Source: Torreya grandis (lineage: Eukaryota > Streptophyta > Pinopsida > Cupressales > Taxaceae). Taken from it: a stretch of DNA of 64,000 bases. Shown here in pieces: positions 1-10,244 of the stretch. The notes beneath the pieces are model-generated. The model was not told the origin of the DNA. It saw only the letters and a program-made list of their open reading frames with translations, and did no database searches. The position numbers were made by a program, and so were the translations under genes. Positions within the stretch are counted from its first letter, which is position 1. Every line of letters starts with the position of its first letter. The stretch covers positions 2,105,001 to 2,169,000 of the forward strand of contig JARHVA010001737.1 in NCBI GenBank assembly GCA_037957365.1, in the 5' to 3' direction.

Positions 1-960
1 TAGAAAAGGCTACCTACTACTTGTCAATACAATGTCAGACCAATTAGATGAGTCATGCAACTAACAAATAAAATAACACTTGACAAAAATGGAGTGGGGG
101 TAGGATTATAGTTAGCCATGCCAAACCAACAAATCAAATAATGTGCATACTTATGTTGACCAATGGAAATACCCTTAGGAGAATGATGAATCTGAAGTCC
201 TATAAAGTAATGTAAATGTCCTAAATCAGTCACGTGGAAAAAATTATTCAACTTGTGTTTGAAATCCTAAATCAAGGGGTCTAAACTACATATAAGAATG
301 ATATCATCAACATATAGAACCAATATCAAGATATCATCCATGTGCTTCTATATGTAGACATTGGAGTTAGAGTGGCATTGTGTGAAACTATAACTCAGAA
401 GCAATATATCAGTCTTCACATACCAATCTTGAGGAGCTTGTTTGAGACCACAAATAAAATGATAGATCATATAAAAATCCTAGTGGTTGATCCATGTATA
501 TATCCTCTTGAATATCACCATTAGAAACACACTCTTTACATCCATTTGGTATACTGACCAACGTTGTGTTGTAGCAAGTAAAATTACAAGATGAATAGAA
601 TCCATCTTGGAAATAGGGGCGAAGGCTTTAAAGTAATCAACTCCTTCAATCTATGAGAAACCCTTGGTTACCAAGTGTTATTTATACTTATCAAATGATC
701 CTTCTACAACATATTTGGTTTTATGGACCCATTTACATTGCACAAGTTTTCTTCCCTTAGGAATAGGTACTAAGTACCATGTGTGATTCTTCATGAGTGA
801 ATAATATTCCTCTTACATAGAAACATCCCATTATGGTGTACTTGTCACCTCATAAAATAACATTGGATCATTTGTAATGGCATGGCTTATAAGAGCAACA
901 CCATAAGCCTACAAGTGAATGCAGTGAGTATCAAAAAGATCACCAAATAATGAACCAACT
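1..960 (-). pseudogene. copia reverse transcriptase (pol, partial)
   Basis: The conceptual minus-strand translation begins with a segment like KGRKLVQCKWVHKTKY near 780-720, the usual opening of copia RT. It reaches the catalytic motif YVDD, intact at 314-303 and followed by IIL. It then runs into FHVTDLGHLHYFIGLQI at 247-180, the connection segment typical of copia RT. In-frame stops occur around 680, 600 and 270. The enzyme would copy element RNA into DNA in the cytoplasmic particle. The RNase H part is beyond position 1. The family is certain; the gene is non-functional because of stops. Confidence 0.88.
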
Positions 961-1149
961 TAGTTTAGAGTATTGTGAACCCACTTATGCATAGATTGAG
1001 AAGGAGGTGGTGGTGATGGTGGAGTAGGGTAGTACCTATGGAATAATCATAATCAAGAAGTAGATCCTCATAATAAATTGTAATATGATAAGAAAGAAGA
1101 GAAGGTGTTAACTCTTGTGGAGTGATTTGCTCATCAACTTTGACATTCT

Positions 1150-2058
1150 TTTGAAACAATACATAATTTATGACATGATCAAGAAGTTGGTAAGCTTTTA
1201 CATCTTCACAATAATAAAAAAGTGTTTTTTTGGCTCTTTATCTCTAATGATTTCCACTTATCATCAAGAACAAATGGCCATGCCTTACTTCTGAAAAACA
1301 TGAAATCCAAATATATTAGGTTTGATGCCTAACCAAGCTTCTTTAGGTGTTTTATTCTGCATAACCTTGTGTGGCATGTGGTTTTGAATATAATTAGCAT
1401 AATTAACTACCTCAACCCAATATTATGGTCCCAAGTTCTTAGAATGAATCATATAATTTTCCATCTCTTTCAAAGTTCTAATCTCTTACTCAGCTATTCC
1501 ATTTTTTGTGAAGTATATGGCATAGCGAATTGATGTTGTATGCCATGCTCAATACAAAATCCTTGAAGGTCTAAAAAACTTCACTTTTTAACTTGAGAAA
1601 TTATACCCTAATTTGTCTAGTGTAGTCATCAATAAAAGTGAGTGCATAATTTGCTCTCAAAAAAGAGCAAGTTAGAAATGTCATCAAATTAGTATGTACC
1701 AACTCTAGAGGTTCTTGTGCACATGAGGAATTTTATTTTATAAATGGATCTTGATGTTGTTTTCCAAGTAGACATCCAAGACTCGCTCCATTAAAACAAG
1801 ATACCTTTTGGAAGCCCATATAAAAAGATTTTTAGTACTCATTTTTTGCATGTATCTACAATTTAGGTGTCCTAGTCTCTCATGCCACATTTTTCTTAGT
1901 GAATCACCATGAGAAACAAGAGATGAACTAGAAGAAGAAAAAGACGCAAACCTATCAAAAGTATAAAACCTTGTACTAAGATCCACTACTCTTGTAGCTA
2001 TTGTCTCTCTAGGATCTTTACATTCTCTTATTACTACATTATGTGGAGTAAAATCCAC
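1150..2058 (-). pseudogene. copia integrase with GAG-pre-integrase domain (pol, partial)
   Basis: The open segment at 2058-1738 contains MWHERLGHLNCRYMQKM, the His-rich opening of the GAG-pre-integrase zinc domain of copia integrases. Downstream sequence to about 1150 still resembles the integrase core and the linker to RT (for example a KKNVKVDEQITPQ stretch near 1150-1110), but many stops and frame changes prevent assignment of the catalytic DDE residues. A poly-serine run (FSSSSSSLVS, about 1950-1920) lies before the zinc domain. The enzyme would insert the cDNA into host chromosomes. It is inactive here. Confidence 0.8.
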
Positions 2059-2179
2059 AATGTTGTCAATACCATAATTACATATTTGGTATAAAAAATA
2101 AGGTTAGAAAATATTTTTGGTATAAGTAATACATTGTTAATGCATCCATTTTACATTTCAAGTATGTTAGAACCTGAAA

Positions 2180-3278
2180 CTTGAGCTCATGAGGAATTTC
2201 CCATAACAATATGTGAAGTACTGCAATCAAAATGAGAAGTAAGAAGATCTTGAGAGTGAGTGAGATGATGTGAAGCACCTGAATCCAAGATCCATTCTTC
2301 ATGTGATGTAGAAAATTCCCTAACAATAAGTTCTTTCCCTTTGCCTGATGAAGGAACAAAAGAAGATGAAGTGGGAACATAGATTTTGTGTTGTTTGACT
2401 ACTACTTCCAAAGCTTCCATCTTAACAAAATATCTACTCTCAGATTGATTACTCCCTCCACAAAATCCATGCAGATCATATGTACTATTTTGTCTCGAAT
2501 TTTGTTTGGGCTTAGAAGACTTAGAGGACTTAGAAGACTCAGAAGGTTTAGAAGACTTATAAGAGGTAGATTCTACATATATGTATGAGGGTACAATCTT
2601 TTGTTTTGTTTTCAGTTTGCCTTTAGAAGAGCTAGCAATAAATGCATGACTAGGAGGAACATCCAAGGACAAGAACTTGGTTTGCTCTCTAGTAAGTCAT
2701 ACACAAACTAGCTTAAAACCAGACCATGGGAATTGTTCACCTAAGGCATCTATTTTCGAATAAAAGGTTGAAACAAAGAAACTAAAAAGACCCTTCAATT
2801 TTGACATAGTAAAAAGAAATGGCCTCATTATCAGTTTTATTTTTACCAACAACTTTAAAGACAAATCTAAGGGATTTAACTTTTTCAAGAAAGTATTCTA
2901 TAGTGGGAAAGTCTGAGGGTTATAGGGAAGATAATTTGCATATGGTTGTAATAATTTGAACTCATTTACCCTTCTAAAGAGTTCTTCAAAATTTTCCCAA
3001 ACTTGTGTCAGTGTCTTGGCATTAGAAATATAGAATTACAAGTTGTGTGAGATGTTGAGACCAATCAAATGAAGATAATCATCTTGTTTGAAAGAAAACA
3101 AACGTCGATCCTTCTTCAAAATGAAGTTTTTAATTATATCTTAAATGATCAACCACAAACCTTTGAACTATAATAACTGGTACATCTTTAAATTCCAAAT
3201 GTTATAGTTGGAGATATTTAAGAGCTCAAAGAGGTGTAGTTAGAGGTGTTCAGGGGAAAAATTGATATTGTCACTCAT
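2180..3278 (-). pseudogene. copia gag-protease
   Basis: The likely gag start is the ATG at 3278-3276, reading MSDNINFSPEHL. Stops follow within about 100 codons. Later segments (about 3000-2700) read like copia gag: KTLTQVWENFEELFRRV, then a serine/lysine-rich region at 2590-2520. A zinc knuckle is expected near 2480-2440, where only HGFCGGSNQSESRYF remains, with Cys residues lost. The aspartic protease active site is clear at about 2300-2270 as WILDSGASHHLT. The DSG triad is intact even though the frame is not. Gag forms the particle and the protease processes Gag-Pol. Confidence 0.82.
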
Positions 3279-3787
3279 CCTTTATAATGCTATTGTGTAA
3301 TGTGCAAAAAAAAATCTATTTGACTTTTAAAAAGGTCGATTTAGTAAATTAAAAAAATAAAAATAGAAATTTTTATTGATCGGGTGGTGAATGGGTGTGT
3401 TGTGTTTGGGAGGAGGGTTTGGTGCCTTGGTTGTCAAGCTTGGAATAGCTAAGTGGTTGAACAATGTTAGGAGGGTGGTTTTACATCCAAGTATATAAAA
3501 GGCCCATCAGTGTTGCAAAACAACCAGATGCCAATGTGTATAGCTTAATTAAAGCCCAACATCTGATCTAGGTTTCTAACTCGATTCAAATACCAAATAT
3601 GAATAAATTATGCATAAATGAGTGCCAAACTAACGTCGTACAATCTTTATAGACTAGGTCAATATGGACAGTTCCATGGACTAGCCAATGTAAGAACATG
3701 GCCCTGTACAAATGCACAAATTAGTTCAAAAATCTCTTGTTGAATGTGGACAAATTTCTAAAATTATTAACTGTCAAAAAATTCAAA

Positions 3788-3799
3788 GCTCTAATACCA
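3788..3799 (-). other. Primer-binding site of element C1
   Basis: On the minus strand this reads TGGTATTAGAGC, one base from the plant copia consensus TGGTATCAGAGC, which is complementary to the 3' end of initiator tRNA-Met. It lies about 510 bp upstream of the gag ATG and marks the boundary between 5' LTR (higher coordinates) and internal region. Confidence 0.8.
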
Positions 3800-4205
3800 T
3801 ATCAAAATGATATATGAAAAAAGAAATAACAAATCCTCTAAATCAAACCACGACAATAAAATCATTAAAAAAAAAAACAAAAACAAAAACAAAAACAAAC
3901 TTACTTTAATAAAAAAAAAATTAATAATAAAAAATAAAATACACTAAACAAGACATTCAACGAAGGAAATTTGTATTAACTATAATGCCTTGATGTAAAC
4001 GAACAACAAAACCACCAAAAAAGACTTTTGCGCCCGTCCCCCGCCCCCGCGGAAGGGAAAATAAAAATAAAAAATAAAAAATAAAAAAGAAAAAAGAAAT
4101 TCGCCTTCTTTTGGAAGAAAATTTGCATCAAGTATATTACCTTCTTCCTTTTTGAGAGAGCCCTTTTATAGGGGAAATATAATAGTTTTTTAATGATGAG
4201 TGGCA
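3800..4205 (-). repeat. Probable 5' LTR of element C1 with TATA box (outer limit not found)
   Basis: Sequence beyond the primer-binding site must be the 5' LTR. A good core promoter is seen on the minus strand at 4170-4163 (TATAAAAG, inside CCCCTATAAAAGGGC). The segment also holds a GC-rich island at 4030-4052 (CCCGTCCCCCGCCCCCGCGG on the plus strand), unusual for this AT-rich window. I could not find the outer TG end or a target duplication, so the end given is a minimum. Confidence 0.55.
3866..3899. repeat. A-rich (AAAAAC)n microsatellite
   Basis: A run of A followed by several AAAAAC units lies in the LTR of element C1. It is simple replication-slippage sequence with no coding content. 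Confidence 0.85.
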
Positions 4206-4559
4206 TTTAATATTCTCAACTTCTAATCACTAACTACTAACCCTTAAGTAACTCCTATTTAATTAGAGCTTTAAAAAAGTAATTATAGGTTTAAATAATT
4301 TAATTTCTTTTATTCAATTTTATTAGAGATGTTTTCTCTTTATTTAAAATTAAAATTATGTTTTATTTTTTTACAAATAATTAAGGTTTCATTTATCTAT
4401 GATAAACTATATCATAAGTGGGAGCTCAGTGTATGAGAATATTTGTGTGAATGAGAATGATAAGAAGCAAAAGGATAGAGACTAAAAAATTTAAAAGTTA
4501 AAATTTTGAGTTGTGGAAGGTCAAGATGGACGACGATCTTCTTATAAATAGAGATCAGT

Positions 4560-5220
4560 GGTTTTTTGTGTTAAGAGTGCAACTTGCATGCATGAATGTA
4601 AAAGATTAGAAAAATATAAATAAGAATGCAAAGAGTTAAATTATATTGTTTGCCAAATTCTATTTTGTTGAATATGTCAACGAAAAAAAGTTCTAAGAAA
4701 CTATAGGAGAAGTTAGAGAATTTGTATTAGACCAAGTCTTTAGTCAACAAAAAGTTAATCCAAAATGAGTTGTATTCATTGAAAATGAATTATGGTGAAT
4801 ATGTGGTTGAACATATGAATGATTTAAATATTGTGGTAAATTAGGTAATTTTTGTCTAAATCAAAATGGATGAAGTAGAAAATTATATTACTTTGGTTTG
4901 TTCTCTACTTAACTCTTGGGATAATTTGGGATAATTTAGTGAAGGCAATACTTATACTTAATTGAAAATAAAAATTGAGGACTTAGTAACAACTTTATTA
5001 TTAGAATAAATGAGATGGAAATCCATTTAGTATTATCCAAAGAATATGCTTTGTTCATGAGATGTCATTCCAAAATAGAGAAATAAAAAGAGATCAAGAG
5101 AGTCAAAGTCTAGAGTTAACTCTAAGATTACAATAAAAGATAAGATAAAAAGTTAGAATTGTGGTAAAACACGATGTAAGTGTATATAGATGATGGACAA
5201 TTCCATGTATATTTTAGTAT
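4560..5220 (+). pseudogene. copia gag remnant (UBN2-type), plus strand
   Basis: From about 4700 the plus strand reads, with a few stops, EKLENLYxTKSLVNKKL, then LYSLKMNYGEYVVEHMNDLN and MDEVENYITLVCSLLNSWDN. This matches the order of the copia Gag domain (LEKLYMTKSLTNKL, then LKMKEG, then LL SLPESYDNL). A possible collapsed zinc knuckle (NCGKTRCKC) is at about 5155-5190. Orientation is opposite to element C1, so it is a separate insertion. No LTR or PBS was recognised. Confidence 0.65.
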
Positions 5221-5943
5221 AACATGTACGTAGTATTACATAACACGTACATGTTATAACAATAACACATACACAATATACTTTCTAGACTCAATAAACT
5301 TTAAACAAATATGTGTTTTTACCTATAAAAATTTGAATTGACAAAAGCATGGGAGTTTGAAATATTAAATAACTAAAATGCATATGCGCTATTATGTGTA
5401 CGTGCAATAACATTTATGTGTTATAATGCATACATGTTATAGTCCAATGAAAGCATTGAAGTGGGGTAAAATGCAATAAGGGGATGAATTAGGCAAGGGG
5501 AAAGTTTACTAAAATAAATGTTAAGTATTAGTTGACATTTATGTCAATTTATACAAGTTAAATTTATTTTAATAAATATAAGAAATTATGTTTACTCTAC
5601 ATTTGATAGAGTTAGTCTCATAGTTACATGCCTTATGATGTGAGAGATAGTTTTTTAAAATTCAATCTGGTTAGTACTTAAGCATTTTTAGGGATTTAGT
5701 ATTTAACCTAAAGATTTTAGGACATAATTTTTACAACTAATGTCCATTTTAGGTAAACAATTTTTTTGTAAAGTTTTTGTATCTTTTAGATTGCTTATTG
5801 GTATTTTTAGGAGTCCTAGGTTTTCCAAAATTGAATTTTACAAACCACTCACTTTGAATTCAAGCCAAATTGATGTGATTTTAGAAAAATATGTCATATT
5901 AATGACTTACACATATCAAATGATCACTTTGTATTAATTTCAC
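5221..5943. other. AT-rich intergenic sequence, no gene recognised
   Basis: Both strands are stop-rich. The segment contains several near-repeats of CGTACATGTTATA/ATAACACGTAC type around 5215-5275 and 5395-5440. I see nothing that supports a gene; the 65-codon frame at 5740-5937 has no recognisable domain. Confidence 0.6.
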
Positions 5944-6545
5944 TTGCTCATCATCCCTTCCTCATCCCTAATCACTTTCTCATCATCCCTCATCATACCT
6001 AATCACTCCCTTCTCATCCCTAATAACTCCCTCATTGACCCTCACCATCCCTCATCATCTCGAATCACTTTCTCGTCATCCCTCATTATACCTAATCACT
6101 CCCTCCTCATCCCTCATCAATATATAATCACTCCATCATCCCTAATCACTCCCTCATCAAACCCCACCATCTCTCATCTTCTCTAATCACTACTTAATCA
6201 TCCTTAATCACTCCTTCATTGACATTCACCATCCCTCATCATCTCTAATCACTCTCTCATCATCTTTAATCACTCTCTGATTGACCCTCACCATCCCACA
6301 CCATCCCTAATCACTAATTCATCATCCCTAATCACTCCTTCCTCATCCCTCATTGTCCCTAATAATTCTCTCATTGACCCTCACCATCCCTCATCATCCA
6401 TAATCACTCACTCATTGACCCTCACCATCCCTCATCACCCTTATTGTCCTCTCATCATCCCTAATGACTCCTTCATCATGCCTCATCATCCCTACTCACT
6501 CCCTCCTCATTCCACCTTATCTTTAATCACTCCCTCCAATACCTT
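5944..6545. repeat. Minisatellite based on CATCCCTAATCACTCCCT
   Basis: About 600 bp consist of permutations of CATCCCTAATCACTCCCT, CATTGACCCTCACCATCCC and CATCATCCCTCATCAT. The larger unit, close to 36-40 bp, mixes these modules irregularly. The strand is strongly pyrimidine-rich (mostly C and T with A), so the complementary strand is purine-rich. Short open frames across it are a by-product of the repeat lacking stop triplets. Confidence 0.9.
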
Positions 6546-7319
6546 GATGGTGGGTGCAATATCTTCTTGTTTGTGCCTGATTGGCTTATCTTCTAGTTAC
6601 AAATTTTACTCACTCAAATAAGGCCCAAATAAACTCTTCTTTCACTCATTCTCTTTCACTCAAATAAAGAAATTAGAGATATCATCTGATTATTTTATGG
6701 GATTAAAATATCTATATGGTGATGCATGCCCAGATCATGGAGAGAGTGTGTATCCAGAGCCCATGGCTAGAATAAATTGACAAGAAAGTGAGCAAAGGGT
6801 GAAATGAAATTGTATTATTTACATATATAGATTGGGATTTTGGAATCTAAGAATCCCAATCCTAAAGTTGAGAATCCTAATTTATATCTATATAGATAGG
6901 GGTGACTACAGACTAGTTGAGAATTTCAATCCCAACCCCATAATTGACTTCTCATTTTCTCTATATAGCATTGAGAGTATGTCCATAGTAGATAGATAGA
7001 AAGGTGGTAACCAATTTGGTGGAGAGTGTTCCAATCTGGTAGCCAGTGGAGTGTGTTTCCCAACCCAACTTGATCTATACCCAACCCGATCTATGAAGGG
7101 AATGAGGGGAATATGCCTTAATCTAGTATATCAAGGAGGGGATACTTAGAGCTTGGGCATGGCCCGATGGGCCCTAAAGACCAAATTTGGCCCTTGTTGT
7201 ATTGAGTATTCTTCAATCCCCAATATAATATATTAAGCGATAGTGTAGGAATAGGTGTCATGCCATAGATATATAGGGGACATTATTTTGAAGGCCCTGC
7301 ACTAATCTCAAACTTTCCC
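6546..7319. other. Unassigned sequence, possibly an old LTR
   Basis: There is no coding content. Two TATA-like stretches (TATATCTATATAGATAGGGG near 6884 and CTCTATATAGCATTG near 6960) and short internal repeats of AATCCCAATCC are present, as would suit a decayed LTR. No ends or PBS could be fixed, so this stays a guess. Confidence 0.3.
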
Positions 7320-7765
7320 TACCCAATCAGGCAATGCAAACTTTCCCTACCTACTTCATCTATGCCAAGGATTAAGGCAATGGAAGTTTGTCTTCTTGAT
7401 AAGTAGCTTTGCTTCACCTAATAGCATATCAAGGGAAGATTGCCTTCTCTATGGATAGCAAGGGAGTAAGGCATAACTATCAAGGAAAGTTTGCCTTCCC
7501 AATATCTAGATTTGCTTTACTTTTGGAACAAGGCATGGCTTTCAAGGGAAGCTTGATTTCTGATAGATAGATTTGTTTTTACCCTACCTACTTTGTTATG
7601 CCCTACCCAATAAGGCAAGGGAAGCTTTCTTCGAAGCTTTCTTCTTGATTTATAACTTGCGTATATTCTTTCCCTACCTACTTATCTTATGGTGTTGACA
7701 AGGGAAGCTTGCTTCTCGATAAATATAATGAGAAATGAAGTTTTTAATCATGTTACGTGTGTAAT
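7320..7765. repeat. Degenerate tandem repeat with AAGGGAAGCTTGCCTTC core
   Basis: Four to five diverged units combine a CCCTACCTACTT module, an AAGGCAA/ACAAGG module and GGGAAGCTTGCTTCT or GGAAAGTTTGCCTTCC. Visible cores are near 7435, 7485, 7545, 7625 and 7700. Each core is itself nearly palindromic around AAGCTT. No protein-coding signal is seen. Confidence 0.55.
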
Positions 7766-7854
7766 AAATTTATACCATAGAATATGCCCTACCTACTTTA
7801 GCTACTTGAGTATGCATAGTCCTTGTGATTTCTATTCTTCATTTCTTTTAGTAG

Positions 7855-7990
7855 TTTTATAATTTATTGATGAAGATCCCAAGACTATAATGGAGGCACT
7901 TGACTCAAATAAAAATAATTCTTGGAAGAAGGCTATGGAGGACTAAATGGAGTCCTTAGATAAATCAAATTTTAAGTGTTTACTTCAAAT
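7855..7990 (+). pseudogene. copia RT N-terminal fragment
   Basis: The plus strand reads DEDPKTIMEALDS followed by SWKKAMEDxMESLDKSN. This is the conserved opening of copia RT (EPKTYEEAL..., W..AM..E..SL..N.TW). Only this ~45-codon piece remains. It could belong to the same insertion as the gag remnant near 4560-5220, about 2.7 kb upstream on the same strand, with minisatellite sequence in between. That link is inference. Confidence 0.6.
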
Positions 7991-7999
7991 TCATGAGTA

Positions 8000-8823
8000 C
8001 ACTAACCTCTACCATAAGTTTTTATTCCTCTTCCTATTGATAACTTTCCTCTACCTCTAGAGGTATTTTGTTTCTTTCTCTAAAACTTCTAAGCCTTCAA
8101 AACACATTGATGTGCTTCTTCCATAAAATGTAATCTTATCCTTCCAAACTCATCTTATTGTGGAAATATGGAGACCATTCACATACTTAGAGATATTATT
8201 TACATCATATTCAACATGACAACCTTGAATGGGGAACTTGTAAAATTCATATATATAGTATTTTACACTCCTCCCTTGTTACCTCAAATTCTATAATTTA
8301 TCGAATAAATTTAATTGCTAATTAGAAGGCAAGAACTTACATTTAACCTTTGTTACCATTATTCCCAAGTTTTAATGTTGTCTTTGCCACTTCTAAATCT
8401 TTTTGTCTACACATGATTCCATCACATGGATGCATGCCCTTTCAACTTGATATATAAAACCTCACTTTTTTAGGATCATTTATCTATTTATATTTAAAAT
8501 ATTTCACCAACTCAAAGATCCACTCAATGATTTTTTCATGACACAAGCTACCATAATAGCTAGGGGTGTCTAACCATGGCTTTCTTCCCATTTTAACAAT
8601 GGCCCATAAAAATATATCCTCTGATTAATCTACCTTTTTCTTCCACCTAAACCTTGGATGTTTCTTCTTACTCTTCACCATCATTGAATTCTACAACTCT
8701 TCCTTTGCCTTGCACAATTTCTATAGCCTCTAAATGGGGTTTAATTCCTCTCATCATTTCTTCCAAGTTTGAAATTCTTGGTCCTCTACCTGCTTTTCTA
8801 TTGGGAGCCCCTATGTGTGCCAT
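8000..8823 (-). pseudogene. Ty3/gypsy (chromovirus-like) gag remnant
   Basis: Starting from an ATG at 8823, the minus strand reads MAHIGAPNRKAGRGPRISNL, then an acidic stretch, then a segment like LIRAI..IG..P, then KSEVLYIKLKGHASMWW at about 8480-8400, with KIKTWE next. The order matches plant chromovirus Gag (R..R.PNRR, then GKLNPEELIDWI, then KLKGHASLWWDNL). Frameshifts and stops occur about every 20-40 codons. Gag would form the nucleocapsid; here it is a fossil. The PBS and LTR directly upstream support the identification. Confidence 0.65.
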
Positions 8824-8924
8824 TTTTGTTTGTCAACAATACATGTTTCTCTTTTACAACTTGCAACAAACTCTACAAGTGTCTCACACACTGAATCTAA
8901 TAAAGAAAAACATTGCTTTGATAC

Positions 8925-8936
8925 CAATTGATGCAG
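8925..8936 (-). other. Primer-binding site of the gypsy gag remnant
   Basis: The minus strand reads TGGTATCAAAGC, one mismatch from the initiator tRNA-Met PBS used by chromoviruses and copia elements. It lies 102 bp upstream of the gag ATG and two bases from the presumed LTR end. Confidence 0.7.
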
Positions 8937-8938
8937 TC

Positions 8939-9670
8939 ACAATTAAGGAGTCAAGTGAAAAAACTACCTTAAATCGTGTAACTTAAGAACTCAACCCTCA
9001 ACAATGGAAACTCACACAGTCCTTCTGCATAAGGAAATAGAAATAAAACATTAACTTTATTGATTTTAATGAAAAAATACAATGCCCACTCAACAAAATC
9101 CTATGGCCTTCTCTAAGCTTACAAACTATGCAGTGTTAAATCTTTGTCTAGTTATGAACTTGGTTCAATTATTCAAATATTTATTTAGACCTGTGAGCTC
9201 CAATAAGTCTCTAACTCATCCACCTCTAATGGCATCCTCAAGACAATGTGCCATCTTCCATTATATAACTAATCAACCAAACTGAATTGAACTCTATAAG
9301 TTAAACCCTCTATCCAAAAATGACTCCATATCTTTAACAAGACACACTCCAAGAACCACTAGAGAAGTTTAACCATTTTAAATCTCCCACATGTGATGGT
9401 TCATCTTCCTCGGGTGACTTTTAATTTCTAACTGTTACATTCTTTATCTAATACACAACAATCAAAGTTATGCATGACTTCATTGGACCTTACGGTATTG
9501 GTGAAGTGCATAGAATTTCACAGTAAAAAGGAGTATGTGTAGAAATGTACATACTTATAAAAATATATCAGAGCCTACGCATACCTGAGTAGGCAAACTT
9601 AGTTGTGCAGAATTTGTCAAGGAACATATATTGTTGCACAAAACTATGTAGACCACCAATACTATCGCAC
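8939..9670 (-). repeat. Probable 5' LTR of the gypsy gag remnant
   Basis: On the minus strand the LTR would end in CA at 8940-8939, two bases before the PBS. A TATA-like TTATATAATGG is at about 9270-9260. The outer end is uncertain; the A-run after 9670 is a reasonable limit. No second LTR copy is visible in the window. Confidence 0.45.
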
Positions 9671-10244
9671 AGAAAAAAAAAAAAAAATTTAATAAATATG
9701 AAAGTTATATACATTTTACCCATCTTATTCTTCATTTTGTAATGTAAACACTACTGCTATTTATTTTATAAGTAATTATTGGTATATTAATAATAACCAC
9801 TTTGACATTAATATTGATTTTGTCTTTGATTTCAAAACTATTTTCTTTTTTATTTTTAAGATGTAATTTTTATATATTTTTTATGAGCTCATTTTTCAGT
9901 TTTATGAACTCACCTTTCAGGAAAAATAAGACAATTTTATCATTGGAACTTTTTATAAAAGTAATAATAATATATAAAGATTATATAATATAACAGTCTG
10001 TTAGTATTCACTGATTAGTAAAAGTCTGGATATTCACGGTTTAATTAAAACAGTCTGTTGGTATTTACGAAAATCTGTTGATATTTACGGCGCAAACTTT
10101 TAGTTGGAGAGAAAAATTCTACTTAACAAAAGACAAAAAGACTGAACAACAAACAGCACTCAAAACCACTGAAATTTTTAACACCACCATAAGCTAATAT
10201 ATACAAATTTTCCTTCCGTCTCCAAATTCCAATGTTTATCTAAT
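9671..10244. other. 3' flank of the GDSL gene, AT-rich
   Basis: Begins with an A-run (9671-9687) and is otherwise AT-rich with repeated CTGTTAGTATTCAC/CTGTTGGTATTTAC phrases at about 9995-10090. The part nearest 10244 should contain the 3' UTR of the GDSL gene; no canonical AATAAA could be pinned down. No other gene is seen. Confidence 0.55.

Larger units (their letters stand above)
1..3799 (-). mobile_element. Ty1/copia LTR retrotransposon, degraded, cut by window edge (element C1)
   Basis: Reading the minus strand from 3799 downward gives, in order, a primer-binding site, gag, protease, GAG-pre-integrase, integrase and reverse transcriptase. This PR-IN-RT order is diagnostic of Ty1/copia rather than Ty3/gypsy, where RT precedes integrase. 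RNase H and the 3' LTR lie left of the window. Stops and frameshifts interrupt every domain, so it cannot be active. The copia assignment is secure; the lineage within copia is not resolved. Confidence 0.9.

Noticed and set aside
5944..6186. Ser/Pro/His-rich open frame
   Set aside because: Translation of the CATCCCTAATCACTCCCT minisatellite; a stop-free repeat, not a gene.
5944..6545. Possible CRISPR array or telomere-derived repeat
   Set aside because: Units are not separated by unique spacers of constant length, and CCCTAA pieces are not in uninterrupted telomeric order. A eukaryotic nuclear context also argues against CRISPR.
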